Below are positions 17,933 to 27,032 of a stretch of DNA of 64,000 bases, piece by piece. The translations under genes and the position numbers were made by a program. The notes beneath the pieces are model-generated. The model saw only the letters and a program-made list of their open reading frames with translations. It was not told the origin of the DNA and made no database searches. Where the stretch lies: NCBI GenBank assembly GCA_016790285.1, contig JAEUPJ010000088.1:1-64000 (forward strand), in the 5' to 3' direction. Positions within the stretch are counted from its first letter, which is position 1. Every line of letters begins with the position of its first letter. Source of the stretch: Roseateles sp. Lineage in GTDB: Bacteria > Pseudomonadota > Gammaproteobacteria > Burkholderiales > Burkholderiaceae_C.

Positions 17933-20371
17933 ATGAATATCGCCCGTCGCGCGCCCCTCCAGCGCCCACCCACCGCTCACCCGTTCAGCAGCATGCTGCT
18001 CGCCGCCCTGGCCTTGACCGCATGCGGAGGCGGGTCGTCGGGCAATGAGCCCAAGGCGCAGTCCACCGACATGGACGCGGCGGTCGCCGCGACCGGCAGC
18101 ATCATGGGAGCCGCCAGCGCCGCCTCCCCCGCCAGCGCGGCCAGCGCCGCCGAAGCCACCGTGTCGGCCGCCTCGGCCGTGGAGCCTTCCACTGCCGCCA
18201 CGACCACTGCCACGGCCACCCCCGCACCCACCGCCAAGATTGCCGCAGCGACCACCGAGGTCAAGACGGCCACGACCACGACAGGCACGTCAACCCAGAC
18301 AAGCACGTCGACGACCAGCGGGGCCGGTACGACGGCGAAACCTGCCGCCGTGTCCCTCGTCACCACCACCGCACCGGTCGGCACCGTCAGCACGGCCACG
18401 GTGACCGATCAACCAACCACTGCGACAACGCAGGCCACCACCGAATCCACCGCGACCCAAACCACCGCAGCGCGCCTGCAGAACGCCCTGGCTGCCAGCA
18501 TGGCCAGCTCGCAGGTAGACACGCTCCTCAAGACCAGCGGCTTGCTGCTCGGCGTGCGCACGGCCACAGAGAGCTGGAGCACCGCGCGCAACACCGTCTC
18601 CACCAACAGTGGCTGGGCCACCTGGCTGAGCCAGAAGCGCAGTGCCGTCGACAAGTGGTACGCCAAGACGCGGGACCGGGTCGACCTTCAAGCCGGCCTG
18701 CCGAATGACTACGTCGACCCCAAGACCGGCGTTGCCTTGCAGTGGACCGTGGACAGCCCAGAGCCTGCCAATGGGACGACGGCAAAGGAAATTGCCTTCA
18801 AAGGTGCCTGGGTGGCCATCATGCGCCAGGTCAACATCGACTTCGCCCTCGATGCGGCACGCATCTACCAGGTCACGGGCGACACCAAGATGGCGGAGAC
18901 GGCGGCCAGCCAGCTCGACTTCTATGCCGACAGCTACAACAAATGGCCCCTGCGCACGGCGGTTGGCAACTCGCGCATGTTCGGCCAGACGCTGGAGGAG
19001 GCGACCACGGTGCTCTCGCTCCTCGAGACGGCTCACGCCCTCGGGCCCTATGTCTCAAGCGCTCGCAAAGCCAAATGGCGTGACGGCCTGTTTTTCCCGA
19101 TCGCCGTCAATCTTCAGGCCTATTCCTGGGGCAGCCTCAACAACATGAACCTTTGGTGCGCGGTCGCCACCGCCGCCATCGGCATGGAGCACGGCAACGC
19201 CACCTGGACCGATGCTGGCCTGACCGGTCCGCGCAGCGTGGCGGCCGTCATGACCCAAGGCGTCACCAAGGACGGCATCTGGTACGAAGGCTCCTTCGCG
19301 TACAACAACTACGTCGTGCTGGCCATGGCGCGGCTGTTCGATCTCGCAGCACTGGCCGGGCGCGCCGATGTCATCAACAAATACGCCCCCGACGTGCAAC
19401 GCATGCTGCTGGCGCCGGTGCTGTACCGCTTCGACGATGGCAGCCTGCCAAGCCCCAACGACAGCCGGTCCGCCATCGCACCCGTGGACAAGCCTACGCA
19501 CGGCGCGATGTATCGACATGTGCCCACCACATACGGCCTGCAGTACGCGTACGGCATCCGCAGCTGGGCCAGCCTCTCCGACCCGCCCATTGTCCCGACC
19601 AGCGACCCCAAGCTGCCGGCGGTGCAGACGATCTACTCCCCCGACACCGGTTTCGCCTCCCTTCGGGCAGGCAGCTGGCAGGCATTCATCCACTACGGCC
19701 AGAAGACCCAGGCCCATGCCCAGGCCGAAGCGCTGACCTTCGAACTGGCCCATGGCACCATCAACATCAGTCGCGATGCGGGCACGTCCAACTCCTACGG
19801 ATCACTCCAGCACAAGGAGTACTTCTCGCAGGGCTTGGGCAACAACGTCCCACTGGTCGACGGCCAGGGAGCGGACGGCTACGCGATGGGCGAGGTCAAG
19901 GCCTTCGACCCCATCGGCGGCACCTTGGATGTGCTGCAGGCCAACTACCGCAGCGACGCCAGCGCGCGCCGAACGTTCAGGCTTGAGACAACCGGCTTCA
20001 GCGAAACCACCCGCATCACGCTCACGAAAGCCGGCGCTGCACCTCGGCGGCTGGGCGTCGTGTTCAACACGCTCTGCTCGGTACAGGTCACCGACCCTCG
20101 TGCCGGCGTGGCCAGCAGCGCCACCGCCCCGACCGGCGCGCCGGGCTTCAAGTATTGGACGGGGATCACACGCCAGACGGCACAGGCCACCTGGACGGCC
20201 AAGCTCACCTGCGGCGGCAAGCCCTATGAGATGACCATCGTCGGCCCGCCCGGACACACGGTGTATCGCGCCGCTGCGCCGAGCACGCCCTTGCCGAACA
20301 CGCGCAGCACGCTGTACCTGGAGATCAACGGCACGGACGCCACCTTCAGCAGCAGCATCCGGGCCCTCTGA
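17933..20371 (+). CDS. Heparinase II/III- or alginate-lyase-like polysaccharide lyase lipoprotein
   Basis: An 812-residue predicted lipoprotein. The signal peptide ends in a lipobox LTAC (Cys 31). Next comes a low-complexity Ala/Thr/Ser linker of about 120 residues, then an all-helical toroid-type region containing NNMNLWCAVATAAIGMEHGN (near residue 403) and IWYEGSFAYNNYV. A beta-rich domain follows (near residue 590) with AQAEALTFELAHGTINISRDAGTSN, which resembles the heparinase II/III C-terminal domain. This layout fits a uronic-acid-cleaving lyase acting on the EPS in the periplasm or at the outer membrane, trimming or degrading polymer. The gene lies inside the EPS island and abuts the convergent GT gene with no gap. 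Exact lyase family and substrate are uncertain. Confidence 0.72.
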   Translation: MNIARRAPLQRPPTAHPFSSMLLAALALTACGGGSSGNEPKAQSTDMDAAVAATGSIMGAASAASPASAASAAEATVSAASAVEPSTAATTTATATPAPTAKIAAATTEVKTATTTTGTSTQTSTSTTSGAGTTAKPAAVSLVTTTAPVGTVSTATVTDQPTTATTQATTESTATQTTAARLQNALAASMASSQVDTLLKTSGLLLGVRTATESWSTARNTVSTNSGWATWLSQKRSAVDKWYAKTRDRVDLQAGLPNDYVDPKTGVALQWTVDSPEPANGTTAKEIAFKGAWVAIMRQVNIDFALDAARIYQVTGDTKMAETAASQLDFYADSYNKWPLRTAVGNSRMFGQTLEEATTVLSLLETAHALGPYVSSARKAKWRDGLFFPIAVNLQAYSWGSLNNMNLWCAVATAAIGMEHGNATWTDAGLTGPRSVAAVMTQGVTKDGIWYEGSFAYNNYVVLAMARLFDLAALAGRADVINKYAPDVQRMLLAPVLYRFDDGSLPSPNDSRSAIAPVDKPTHGAMYRHVPTTYGLQYAYGIRSWASLSDPPIVPTSDPKLPAVQTIYSPDTGFASLRAGSWQAFIHYGQKTQAHAQAEALTFELAHGTINISRDAGTSNSYGSLQHKEYFSQGLGNNVPLVDGQGADGYAMGEVKAFDPIGGTLDVLQANYRSDASARRTFRLETTGFSETTRITLTKAGAAPRRLGVVFNTLCSVQVTDPRAGVASSATAPTGAPGFKYWTGITRQTAQATWTAKLTCGGKPYEMTIVGPPGHTVYRAAAPSTPLPNTRSTLYLEINGTDATFSSSIRAL

Positions 20372-21523
20372 TCAGCGCAGCCGGGGGGTCGCCACGCAGG
20401 CGGCCAGCCCGTCGGCGAAGCGCTGGACCATGGCGTCCAGCGTGTAGTTGCGGGCGGCCTCACGAGCTCGCTCGGCCAATGCCTGGCGCTGTGGGACGTC
20501 GACCACCAGTCGCTCGACCGCCTCGGCAAAACTGCGCGCATTGCCGTCTGTGACCACACCGTTGACACCATCCTCGAGGTAAGCCACCTCGGGGCTGTGC
20601 TTGGCATCGCGGGTAGTGATCATCGGCACTCCTGCGACGAAGCTGTCCAGGATGTGAAGCCCCACCAGGCCTGGGTTCAAGAACAACTGTGAAGCGCGGA
20701 ACCAGGCCGCCTTCTCCCGGCCGCGACGCATGCCCGCCCAGTGGAACCAGGGCTTGTCCATGATGCGTTCGAGGTCGGGCCGACTCGGGCCGTCGCCGAT
20801 GATGACGAGCCGAAAGCTCGGGTGGCGAGCCACCACCTGCTCGCAGGCCTCGATCATCACGTCCAGCCGCTTGTCGGGGTACAGCGACCCGCAATAAACG
20901 CCCACGCAGGCGCCGTCCTCCGCACCAATGGAAGCCCGCAACGCCTGAACGTCGGCATCAGGCACCGAAGCCAAATCGGCCTCGAATCCCCGGTTGTCAA
21001 TCGCGTTGTTCAAAACCGTGATGCGCTCGCCGGGGAAGCCTGCATCGCGCACGATGTCAGCCGTCATGTCGGTATACGCAAACCACCAGTCCACCGAGGT
21101 CAGCATTCGCTGCTTCCACCGCTCGCGCAGCCCCGAGGGTGCTTCGCTCTGGAAGTTGCGGCCATGGCCCCAATAAGCGACGCGGGTGCTGCGCGGCCCC
21201 AAGCCGAAGAGCCACGGGTAGTTGGACAGCAGCCGACTCTCCTGCATCAGCACCACCGCATCGGCCTGGCGGACCAGGCTTGCGAACGGCTGCCACAACA
21301 GGTCGCGGTCACCGACATGCCAGCAACGGTTGTCCACCCTCGTGGCCCACGGCAACTCGCCCGTGTCTTTGCGCACAGCCTCGCTCGGCGTCGCATCACC
21401 ATGAATCAACGCCAGATCGATGTCTCGCGCGGTGCAGGCAGCGCGCAGCTGCTCGAACAGGCCCAGGCGGTAATGCAAAAGGCGATGCTGAAGGATCGCC
21501 ACTTGACGCTTTTTGACTGTCAT
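20372..21523 (-). CDS. Glycosyltransferase, GT4-like (GT-B fold)
   Basis: A 383-residue glycosyltransferase with the two-domain GT-B layout. The N-terminal half begins [20 protein letters not shown]. The C-terminal GT1/4-type nucleotide-sugar domain includes [37 protein letters not shown] and [25 protein letters not shown], a variant of the usual acidic EX7E region. It is the last gene of the 17-gene minus-strand EPS operon; its ATG overlaps the stop of the preceding acyltransferase by four bases. It probably adds one sugar of the repeat unit at the cytoplasmic face. Donor and linkage unknown. Confidence 0.86.
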   Translation of the reverse strand: MTVKKRQVAILQHRLLHYRLGLFEQLRAACTARDIDLALIHGDATPSEAVRKDTGELPWATRVDNRCWHVGDRDLLWQPFASLVRQADAVVLMQESRLLSNYPWLFGLGPRSTRVAYWGHGRNFQSEAPSGLRERWKQRMLTSVDWWFAYTDMTADIVRDAGFPGERITVLNNAIDNRGFEADLASVPDADVQALRASIGAEDGACVGVYCGSLYPDKRLDVMIEACEQVVARHPSFRLVIIGDGPSRPDLERIMDKPWFHWAGMRRGREKAAWFRASQLFLNPGLVGLHILDSFVAGVPMITTRDAKHSPEVAYLEDGVNGVVTDGNARSFAEAVERLVVDVPQRQALAERAREAARNYTLDAMVQRFADGLAACVATPRLR

Positions 21524-22143
21524 TCATCCACTCCGGGCTCGATCACCCAATATTCGTACCCGCGCTCGGAGAACTCGAAACGCCCGGCTCTAAGTTGTCG
21601 TTCATGCTTGGCGCGCAGGTGTGGATCGGCGTGCCGCTGTGCGACCACCCGGGCAGGTGAACCGCCCACGATCGCATAGGGCTCCACGTCGCGAACGACG
21701 ACGGCGCCTGCAGCCACCACCGCACCACGGCCGATGCGCACCCCTGACAGCACGATAGCGCCGAAGCCGATCCAGACATCGTCTTCCACGACAACGCCTT
21801 CGGCCTTAACAGCTTCGGCCGCATCGGCCGCGCCCACCCAGGGCCCGAACCGCATTGGCACCCCCAGGCGCTCAGTGCCGTGATCATGCCTGCCGACAAA
21901 GGCGACTCGGCTGGCAATCAAGGCATAGTCACCAATACTTGCATTCGTTTCAATGACGACTTCTTTGCCGATATAGCACTGCCGCCCGATGGTGATGCCC
22001 TGTGCCGCCCAGAAGCGACACCCCTTGCCGATATGCAGGCCTTCGCCCACCCTGCGGATGCTGCCGTGGCGCGATACGCGCCAGCGTGTTGCGAGACGAC
22101 GCAGGCCCGCCTTCAGAGCCTGAATCAGCACGCCTGACGCCAC
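21520..22143 (-). CDS. Hexapeptide-repeat O-acyltransferase (WcaF/maltose acetyltransferase-like)
   Basis: A 207-residue left-handed beta-helix acyltransferase. Hexapeptide repeats are clear ([27 protein letters not shown], and [27 protein letters not shown]), followed by the family ending [13 protein letters not shown]. The loop His in [13 protein letters not shown] is a candidate catalytic residue. Such enzymes O-acetylate sugars from acetyl-CoA. The start is a GTG at 22141-22143, with another GTG four codons in; no strong ribosome-binding site separates them. It sits between asnB (33-base gap) and a GT gene (4-base overlap), so it likely decorates the EPS repeat unit. Confidence 0.86.
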   Translation of the reverse strand: MASGVLIQALKAGLRRLATRWRVSRHGSIRRVGEGLHIGKGCRFWAAQGITIGRQCYIGKEVVIETNASIGDYALIASRVAFVGRHDHGTERLGVPMRFGPWVGAADAAEAVKAEGVVVEDDVWIGFGAIVLSGVRIGRGAVVAAGAVVVRDVEPYAIVGGSPARVVAQRHADPHLRAKHERQLRAGRFEFSERGYEYWVIEPGVDE

Positions 22144-22176
22144 CCCGTAAACCTGTTGTGCCGCAGTCCGCGGGCT

Positions 22177-24069
22177 TCATGCGTTGGTGACACCGAACTC
22201 CTCCAGCCAAAGCGCGGTCATGATAAAGCGCCACGATGGAAAGCCGCCCGAGCTCGCTTTGGGGTCTGAGAGCTTGGTAGCCAGCGGCGCAGCATGCCAG
22301 ATGTTGCGGTCCTTGAAGGTTGGCGAGCTGACAAGTTGCCGAACAAACGACTGCAGCGCATCGCCTCGGAGCCAATCGGCAAATGGCGTCGCGAAGCCGA
22401 GCTTCACCTTGGATTCGATGATCTGCGCCGGCACCCGGCCACGGAACGCGTCGCGCAAGATCTTCTTGGTCACGCCGCCAGAGAACTTCTCTTCGTCCGA
22501 CAGCGCAAACGCAAACTCCATCAGCCGGTAGTCGATGAACGGCGAGCGAATCTCGACGCCATGGCTCATCGAGGATTGGTCTTCGTAGTGCAGGATCTGG
22601 TTGAAACCGTAGTCATGCAGTTGGCCGCGCAGGTGGCGGTCCAGGTTGCCGCCGCCGCCCACCATGGGCAAATCGGGCAGGTAGTTGGCATGGTCACTGC
22701 GGAAAGCAGGCGCCAACATGCCCGCCGAGCCCTCAACCAAGCTGGCGCGCATTCTGGAGGCCAGGCGACGTCCCATCATGGCCTTGACGGTCTGAGCCAC
22801 GAGCCCACCGTAGCCAAACGGCATGTTCGCGCGGATCGCGCGCGCCTCACGCCAAGCTGCCAGCGGGTCTGTCTGCAGCAGATCCAGCATGCGGTAACCC
22901 CGGATGTAGAACCCGTATCCCGCCAGCGCCTCGTCCGCCCCTTGGCCGTTGATGACCACCTTGATGCCCTGGGCGCGCACCGCCTGCATCAGCTTCCAGT
23001 GCGCATATGAGGCCGCGCCGCTCATCGGCTCCTGCATGGCACGCACGTACGCCCGGAAGTCCTGCGCCAGCGCCTCACCCCCCGGCGTCAGTTCCATAGA
23101 GCGGATGTGCGGGCATGTGGCCATCAGGGCTCGCACATTGGCTGCTTCGTCGTATGCATGGCCTGGGTGAGTCGCGGTGAACGCCGTAACGGTATCCAGC
23201 GCCCCCAAATGACCCGCGTCGATCTCGTCGTTGACGATGGTGCAGATGACGGAGGAGTCGATGCCGCCACTTTGCAGCAGCGCCACCGGCACGTCGCTGC
23301 GAAATCGCAGACGCACTGCATCGCGCAGCAGCTCCGCAAGCGCCCCGGGACGCTCGGCCGGCGGAGGCAACGCCACGCGCGCTTCTTCGAGGCTCCAGTA
23401 ACGCCGCATTGCCAGGCGGCCACCGTCAAGCCGCCAGACCATCTCGTGCCCCGGCAGCAACTCAAGCACGCCCTGCAGCATGGTCTCGCCGTTGTTGGTG
23501 CGATAACCGTAGGCCAGGTAGTCATGCAGCTTTGCAAGATTGGCCTGGTTGAGCGGCCGGACTGTGCGCAGCCCGGCGATCTCACTGCTGAACAGCAGTT
23601 CGTCACCGGTCTCCATGAAGAAGAAGGGCTTCACACCCAGCCGGTCACGAGAGGCGAAGAGCCGACGCTCGCGTTCGTCCCAGATGGCGAAAGCCCACAT
23701 GCCATTGAATCGGCGCACGCAGGATTCACCCCACACGCGATAGGCATGCAGGATGACTTCGGAATCGCTGTGCGAGCGAAACTGGCAGCCGAGTGCCTGC
23801 AGTTCCTGCGTCAGCTCCAGGTAGTTGTAGATCTCGCCGTTGAAGACAAGGGTCAGCGTGCCGTCGGCACTGTGCATGGGCTGGGCACCGGCCTCGCTGA
23901 GGTCAATGATCGACAGCCGCCGGTGTCCAAGCGCTACGCCATCACGCTCAAAGACGCCGCTCCCATCAGGACCGCGATGTGCAATGGCGTTATTCATCGC
24001 CACGACGCGCGCACGCAGCTCCCCACTCCCGACTGCTGTCCGCGTCAGGCTCCCATTGATGCCACACAT
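22177..24069 (-). CDS. asnB: Asparagine synthase-like glutamine amidotransferase
   Basis: A 630-residue class II glutamine amidotransferase of the AsnB family. The N-terminal Ntn glutaminase starts MCGINGSL with Cys 2 as nucleophile, and HRGPDGSGVF and LVFNGEIYNY follow. The C-terminal synthetase domain has the ATP pyrophosphatase loop (LLQSGGIDSSVI) and INGQGADEALAGY. The ATG at 24067-24069 is required so that Cys 2 becomes N-terminal after processing. Embedded in the EPS operon four bases after a GT gene, it may amidate a sugar carboxylate such as a uronic acid rather than make free asparagine. That role is inference from context. Confidence 0.9.
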   Translation of the reverse strand: MCGINGSLTRTAVGSGELRARVVAMNNAIAHRGPDGSGVFERDGVALGHRRLSIIDLSEAGAQPMHSADGTLTLVFNGEIYNYLELTQELQALGCQFRSHSDSEVILHAYRVWGESCVRRFNGMWAFAIWDERERRLFASRDRLGVKPFFFMETGDELLFSSEIAGLRTVRPLNQANLAKLHDYLAYGYRTNNGETMLQGVLELLPGHEMVWRLDGGRLAMRRYWSLEEARVALPPPAERPGALAELLRDAVRLRFRSDVPVALLQSGGIDSSVICTIVNDEIDAGHLGALDTVTAFTATHPGHAYDEAANVRALMATCPHIRSMELTPGGEALAQDFRAYVRAMQEPMSGAASYAHWKLMQAVRAQGIKVVINGQGADEALAGYGFYIRGYRMLDLLQTDPLAAWREARAIRANMPFGYGGLVAQTVKAMMGRRLASRMRASLVEGSAGMLAPAFRSDHANYLPDLPMVGGGGNLDRHLRGQLHDYGFNQILHYEDQSSMSHGVEIRSPFIDYRLMEFAFALSDEEKFSGGVTKKILRDAFRGRVPAQIIESKVKLGFATPFADWLRGDALQSFVRQLVSSPTFKDRNIWHAAPLATKLSDPKASSGGFPSWRFIMTALWLEEFGVTNA

Positions 24070-24073
24070 GTTG

Positions 24074-25018
24074 TCAACCTCGTGAGTCTGGCGGCTGCGA
24101 TGAGCCCGCTCCGTACTCACGACTCACAGGCGCCCAAGCCGCCAGCATCTTGCCTAGCCCACCTTGCAGTTTCCCTTCGTAACGGAACGTTGCTGGGTGT
24201 TGCAGCAGTCGAGCCCCCCAGGCCAGGGGGCCATACAGGGCCACGATGACCAATCCGCGCAAGAAAAAGTGCACGTATGCCGGCCAACCACGCCGATGGG
24301 CATGAAGACGCGTGTAGTTTTGCCCGGCGATGTAGGCCCGGCGGCTGACATAGGCCCTGGTCAGGCGCTGCGCCGGCACCCCTTCGTGCGCCACCGCTTC
24401 GTCGCACCAGACGAAGTTGGCTCCTCGCTCCAGGCAGCGCCAGAAGAAGTCGGTGTCTTCGGATCCTGACTGCGAGAACGCCGGATCGAAGCCTCCCACG
24501 TCGAAGAACAGCTGCCGACGAAAAAGGACGTTGCCGCTGGCACAGTTCGACCAGTGCATCTTCTGCCCCGTGGGGTGGCGCTGGCGCTCGTAGAAGCCGC
24601 TGTGGGCAAGCCAGTCTGGCAAGCTTGCCTCGAAGCTGGCGAGAACCGGCCCAAACACCCCGTCGGCCGCGGAAGCGAGCCGGGCTTCCCAGAGTGCGGC
24701 GAGCCAGCCAGCCTCGGGCCACTCGTCATCGTCGATGTAGGCGATCCATTCGCCCCGTGCCTCTTCGATGCAGCGCGTGCGCGCGAAGCCCACGCCGGAG
24801 CGTGGTTCGACGATGTAGCGGGCGGGCCATGCCCAGTCTCGGGTTCCCACCTCGAACGGTTCGCGGCCACTGGCGCCAGCGTCGTTGTCCACCACCAAGA
24901 GTTCCAAGTCGCAACCCGATGGGCGCTCGATGTCGCGCAGGTGCGCAAGGAGTCGCGCCAGCCCTTCCGGCCGGCGGAACGTGCAGACGCAGATGCTGAT
25001 GAGCGGGTGGTCTGGCAT
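24074..25018 (-). CDS. Family 2 glycosyltransferase
   Basis: A 314-residue GT-A fold glycosyltransferase. The N-terminus ISICVCTFRRPEGLARLL, the ELLVVDNDAG segment and the metal-binding YIDDDEWPEAGW (DxD) define family GT2. It continues with GNVLFRRQLFFDVGGFDPAF and SEDTDFFWRCLERG. The ATG at 25016-25018 is chosen over an adjacent upstream GTG. The C-terminus has a hydrophobic stretch (YVHFFLRGLVIVALYGPLAWG) that may associate with the membrane. In the middle of the EPS operon, it probably adds a sugar to the lipid-linked repeat unit. Donor unknown. Confidence 0.88.
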   Translation of the reverse strand: MPDHPLISICVCTFRRPEGLARLLAHLRDIERPSGCDLELLVVDNDAGASGREPFEVGTRDWAWPARYIVEPRSGVGFARTRCIEEARGEWIAYIDDDEWPEAGWLAALWEARLASAADGVFGPVLASFEASLPDWLAHSGFYERQRHPTGQKMHWSNCASGNVLFRRQLFFDVGGFDPAFSQSGSEDTDFFWRCLERGANFVWCDEAVAHEGVPAQRLTRAYVSRRAYIAGQNYTRLHAHRRGWPAYVHFFLRGLVIVALYGPLAWGARLLQHPATFRYEGKLQGGLGKMLAAWAPVSREYGAGSSQPPDSRG

Positions 25019-25030
25019 CACTCCGTCCCT

Positions 25031-26278
25031 TCAATCACATTCAGCTGCCACCGGATGCAGTTGAAGCGCCCGTCGGATCTCGGACTGGATATGGCCGATC
25101 TGGCGATCCCACGTGAGTTGGTCGGCACGCGCCAAGGCACCTTGATGCAGTTGCGCCCAGTACGCTTGCGAAGCCCCAACCGATCGAATGGCTTCTGCCA
25201 GCCGATTCACGACGACATCTTCGTTTGCGGCGTCGCGTGCAGGCACGACAACACCGCATGTGGATTCCACAAAGCAAGGCGGCCCTCCGAGTTTCAGGCA
25301 CACCACCGGCAGGCCAGCCGCAAGCGCCTCCTGGACGACGTTGCCGCCGGCATCGTGCAGGCTCGGGAACACGAACGCATGGGCCTTGGCATAGCAGCCG
25401 AACAGCTGCTCCTGCGGGAGAAACTCAACGAACTCGACCGCGTCACCGAGTCGCAATCGCATCGCAAGTTCCTGAAGATGAGGGCGCATGGGCCCGCGGC
25501 CAATGACGGTCAAGCGTGCGTCAAGCCCAGACTCCCGCACTGCTGCCAGTGCTCGCACCGCGAACTGCGGGCCTTTCCATGCCAGCAGCCGCCCGGCAAA
25601 CAGGAGTCGCAGCGGCTCGCCCGGCTGTGGGGGCGAGGCCAGCGGCAGTTGGCCCGCCGGAGCGCCAGTCTCCTGGGCAAGCAGGGTCTTGGCACGGACG
25701 CTTTGGGGCAGTCGTGCCCTCGTCTCTTCGGTTCGTGCAAAGACCAAGTCGGCCCGCGACAAGGCGAGGTGCCACAGCGGGTTGATCGTCGCGACCCGGC
25801 TCACGGCGGCACGGGCCACATCACGGACCCACTCCCCCATTGGGAAGCTGCGCTTCAATCGCCAGGGCGCGTCCTCGCCGCCCCCGACAGGGCCAAACAC
25901 AAACGGCGCTCCCGAAAAGCCAAGCCACGACGCCTGTCTGAAGCTCCCGTAGGAGATGTGGTGACACAGGTCGAAAGGCTGCTCCCGATGCAGGCGGCGC
26001 GCCAGGAAACCCAAGCCGATCTGCCACTGGCCGAACACGAACTGCGAAGTCCAGCGAGTCACCCGCAAGCGGCGAATCCACCAAGGGCGGTAGTAGATGA
26101 CGGTCAGCCGTGGATGCTTGAGTTCGGCGACCTTCGCACCGATGCGGCGCAGGTTGTGGCCATCGGTGACGAGCACCACATCATGGGCCTTGGCCAACTC
26201 GTTGGCCCAGCGCCAGGCACCGCCGGACTCACTGCCCTCACCGGGCCCGAACCCGAATGCCGAGATCAAGATGCGCAT
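25031..26278 (-). CDS. Glycosyltransferase, GT4 family
   Basis: A 415-residue GT-B glycosyltransferase. The start MRILISAFGFGPGEGSESGGAWRWANELAK fits retaining GT4 enzymes that act on lipid-linked oligosaccharides. The C-terminal domain shows RLLFAGRLLAWKGPQFAVRALA, LTVIGRGPMR and HAFVFPSLHDAGGNVVQEALAAGLPVV, the donor-binding region. The ATG at 26276-26278 gives the standard start; an in-frame ATG 66 bases upstream falls within the preceding gene. It is seven bases from the preceding GT2 gene and 12 bases from the next. Predicted to add one sugar of the EPS repeat unit. Confidence 0.88.
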   Translation of the reverse strand: MRILISAFGFGPGEGSESGGAWRWANELAKAHDVVLVTDGHNLRRIGAKVAELKHPRLTVIYYRPWWIRRLRVTRWTSQFVFGQWQIGLGFLARRLHREQPFDLCHHISYGSFRQASWLGFSGAPFVFGPVGGGEDAPWRLKRSFPMGEWVRDVARAAVSRVATINPLWHLALSRADLVFARTEETRARLPQSVRAKTLLAQETGAPAGQLPLASPPQPGEPLRLLFAGRLLAWKGPQFAVRALAAVRESGLDARLTVIGRGPMRPHLQELAMRLRLGDAVEFVEFLPQEQLFGCYAKAHAFVFPSLHDAGGNVVQEALAAGLPVVCLKLGGPPCFVESTCGVVVPARDAANEDVVVNRLAEAIRSVGASQAYWAQLHQGALARADQLTWDRQIGHIQSEIRRALQLHPVAAECD

Positions 26279-26285
26279 GGTGGCT

Positions 26286-27032
26286 CTACCCCCGCTCCAG
26301 TTGAGCCAGCAGGCGTCGCCGTCGCACGCGGTAGCGAGCTGCATGCATCAAGCGCTCCGTCCAACCGTGGCCGGCATAACGCAAGCGCACCGCGTGGTCC
26401 TCCTCGAAGGAAGCCAACTGGTTCTTCACCGTGGTGCTCCCTGCATGGACGCGGAAGACCGAGAACGCCTCCTTGAGAGCGAGTGGCTTGCTGCGCTGCC
26501 CCAGCCGGAGAAAGAACTCGTAGTCCATGGCGAACCTGAGGTCGGTTCGAAAACCGCCGACTTCCTGGAAGGTCGTCCGGCGGATGAAGCTGGCTGGATG
26601 CGGGACGAAGTTGCGGCGTACGAGTTGCTCGAAGCTGTACTCCGGCACGATGAACGGCTCAGGCACAAGTGCACCGTCACGGTCGTAGAGGATGCGACCG
26701 AACAACCAATCGGCGGCGTTCGCCTCGAAATGACCGGCCACGCGCTGGAGCACGCGCGGATGCAGGAAGTAGTCATCGGAATGCAGGTGGCAAAGATACT
26801 CACCACGGGCGGCCTGCGCGCCGGCATTCATGGCCTTGGCAATGCCGCCGCCAATGCCCTCCAGGATGCGAGGAGCGTGGGGCAGCCCGCGCAGGTACTC
26901 CAGCGTGCCATCGGTGGAGCCTCCGTCCACGAAGATCTGCTCGAAGTCGGCTCCCTTCTGGGACAGGACGGATTCAACAGTCTGGGGCAGCGTGGCCATG
27001 CTGTTCCAGGTACAGGTGATGACAGAGATCAT
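26286..27032 (-). CDS. Family 2 glycosyltransferase (WcaE-like)
   Basis: A 248-residue GT-A glycosyltransferase. It begins MISVITCTWNSMATLPQTVESVLSQ, followed by FVDGGSTDGTLEYL and the DxD-type CHLHSDDYFLHP, a pattern seen in colanic-acid WcaE-like enzymes. Later parts include HPASFIRRTTFQEVGGF and AMDYEFFLRLGQR. Its ATG overlaps the stop of the upstream acyltransferase gene by four bases. Likely cytoplasmic, peripheral to the membrane, working on the undecaprenyl-linked repeat unit. Donor unknown. Confidence 0.88.
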   Translation of the reverse strand: MISVITCTWNSMATLPQTVESVLSQKGADFEQIFVDGGSTDGTLEYLRGLPHAPRILEGIGGGIAKAMNAGAQAARGEYLCHLHSDDYFLHPRVLQRVAGHFEANAADWLFGRILYDRDGALVPEPFIVPEYSFEQLVRRNFVPHPASFIRRTTFQEVGGFRTDLRFAMDYEFFLRLGQRSKPLALKEAFSVFRVHAGSTTVKNQLASFEEDHAVRLRYAGHGWTERLMHAARYRVRRRRLLAQLERG

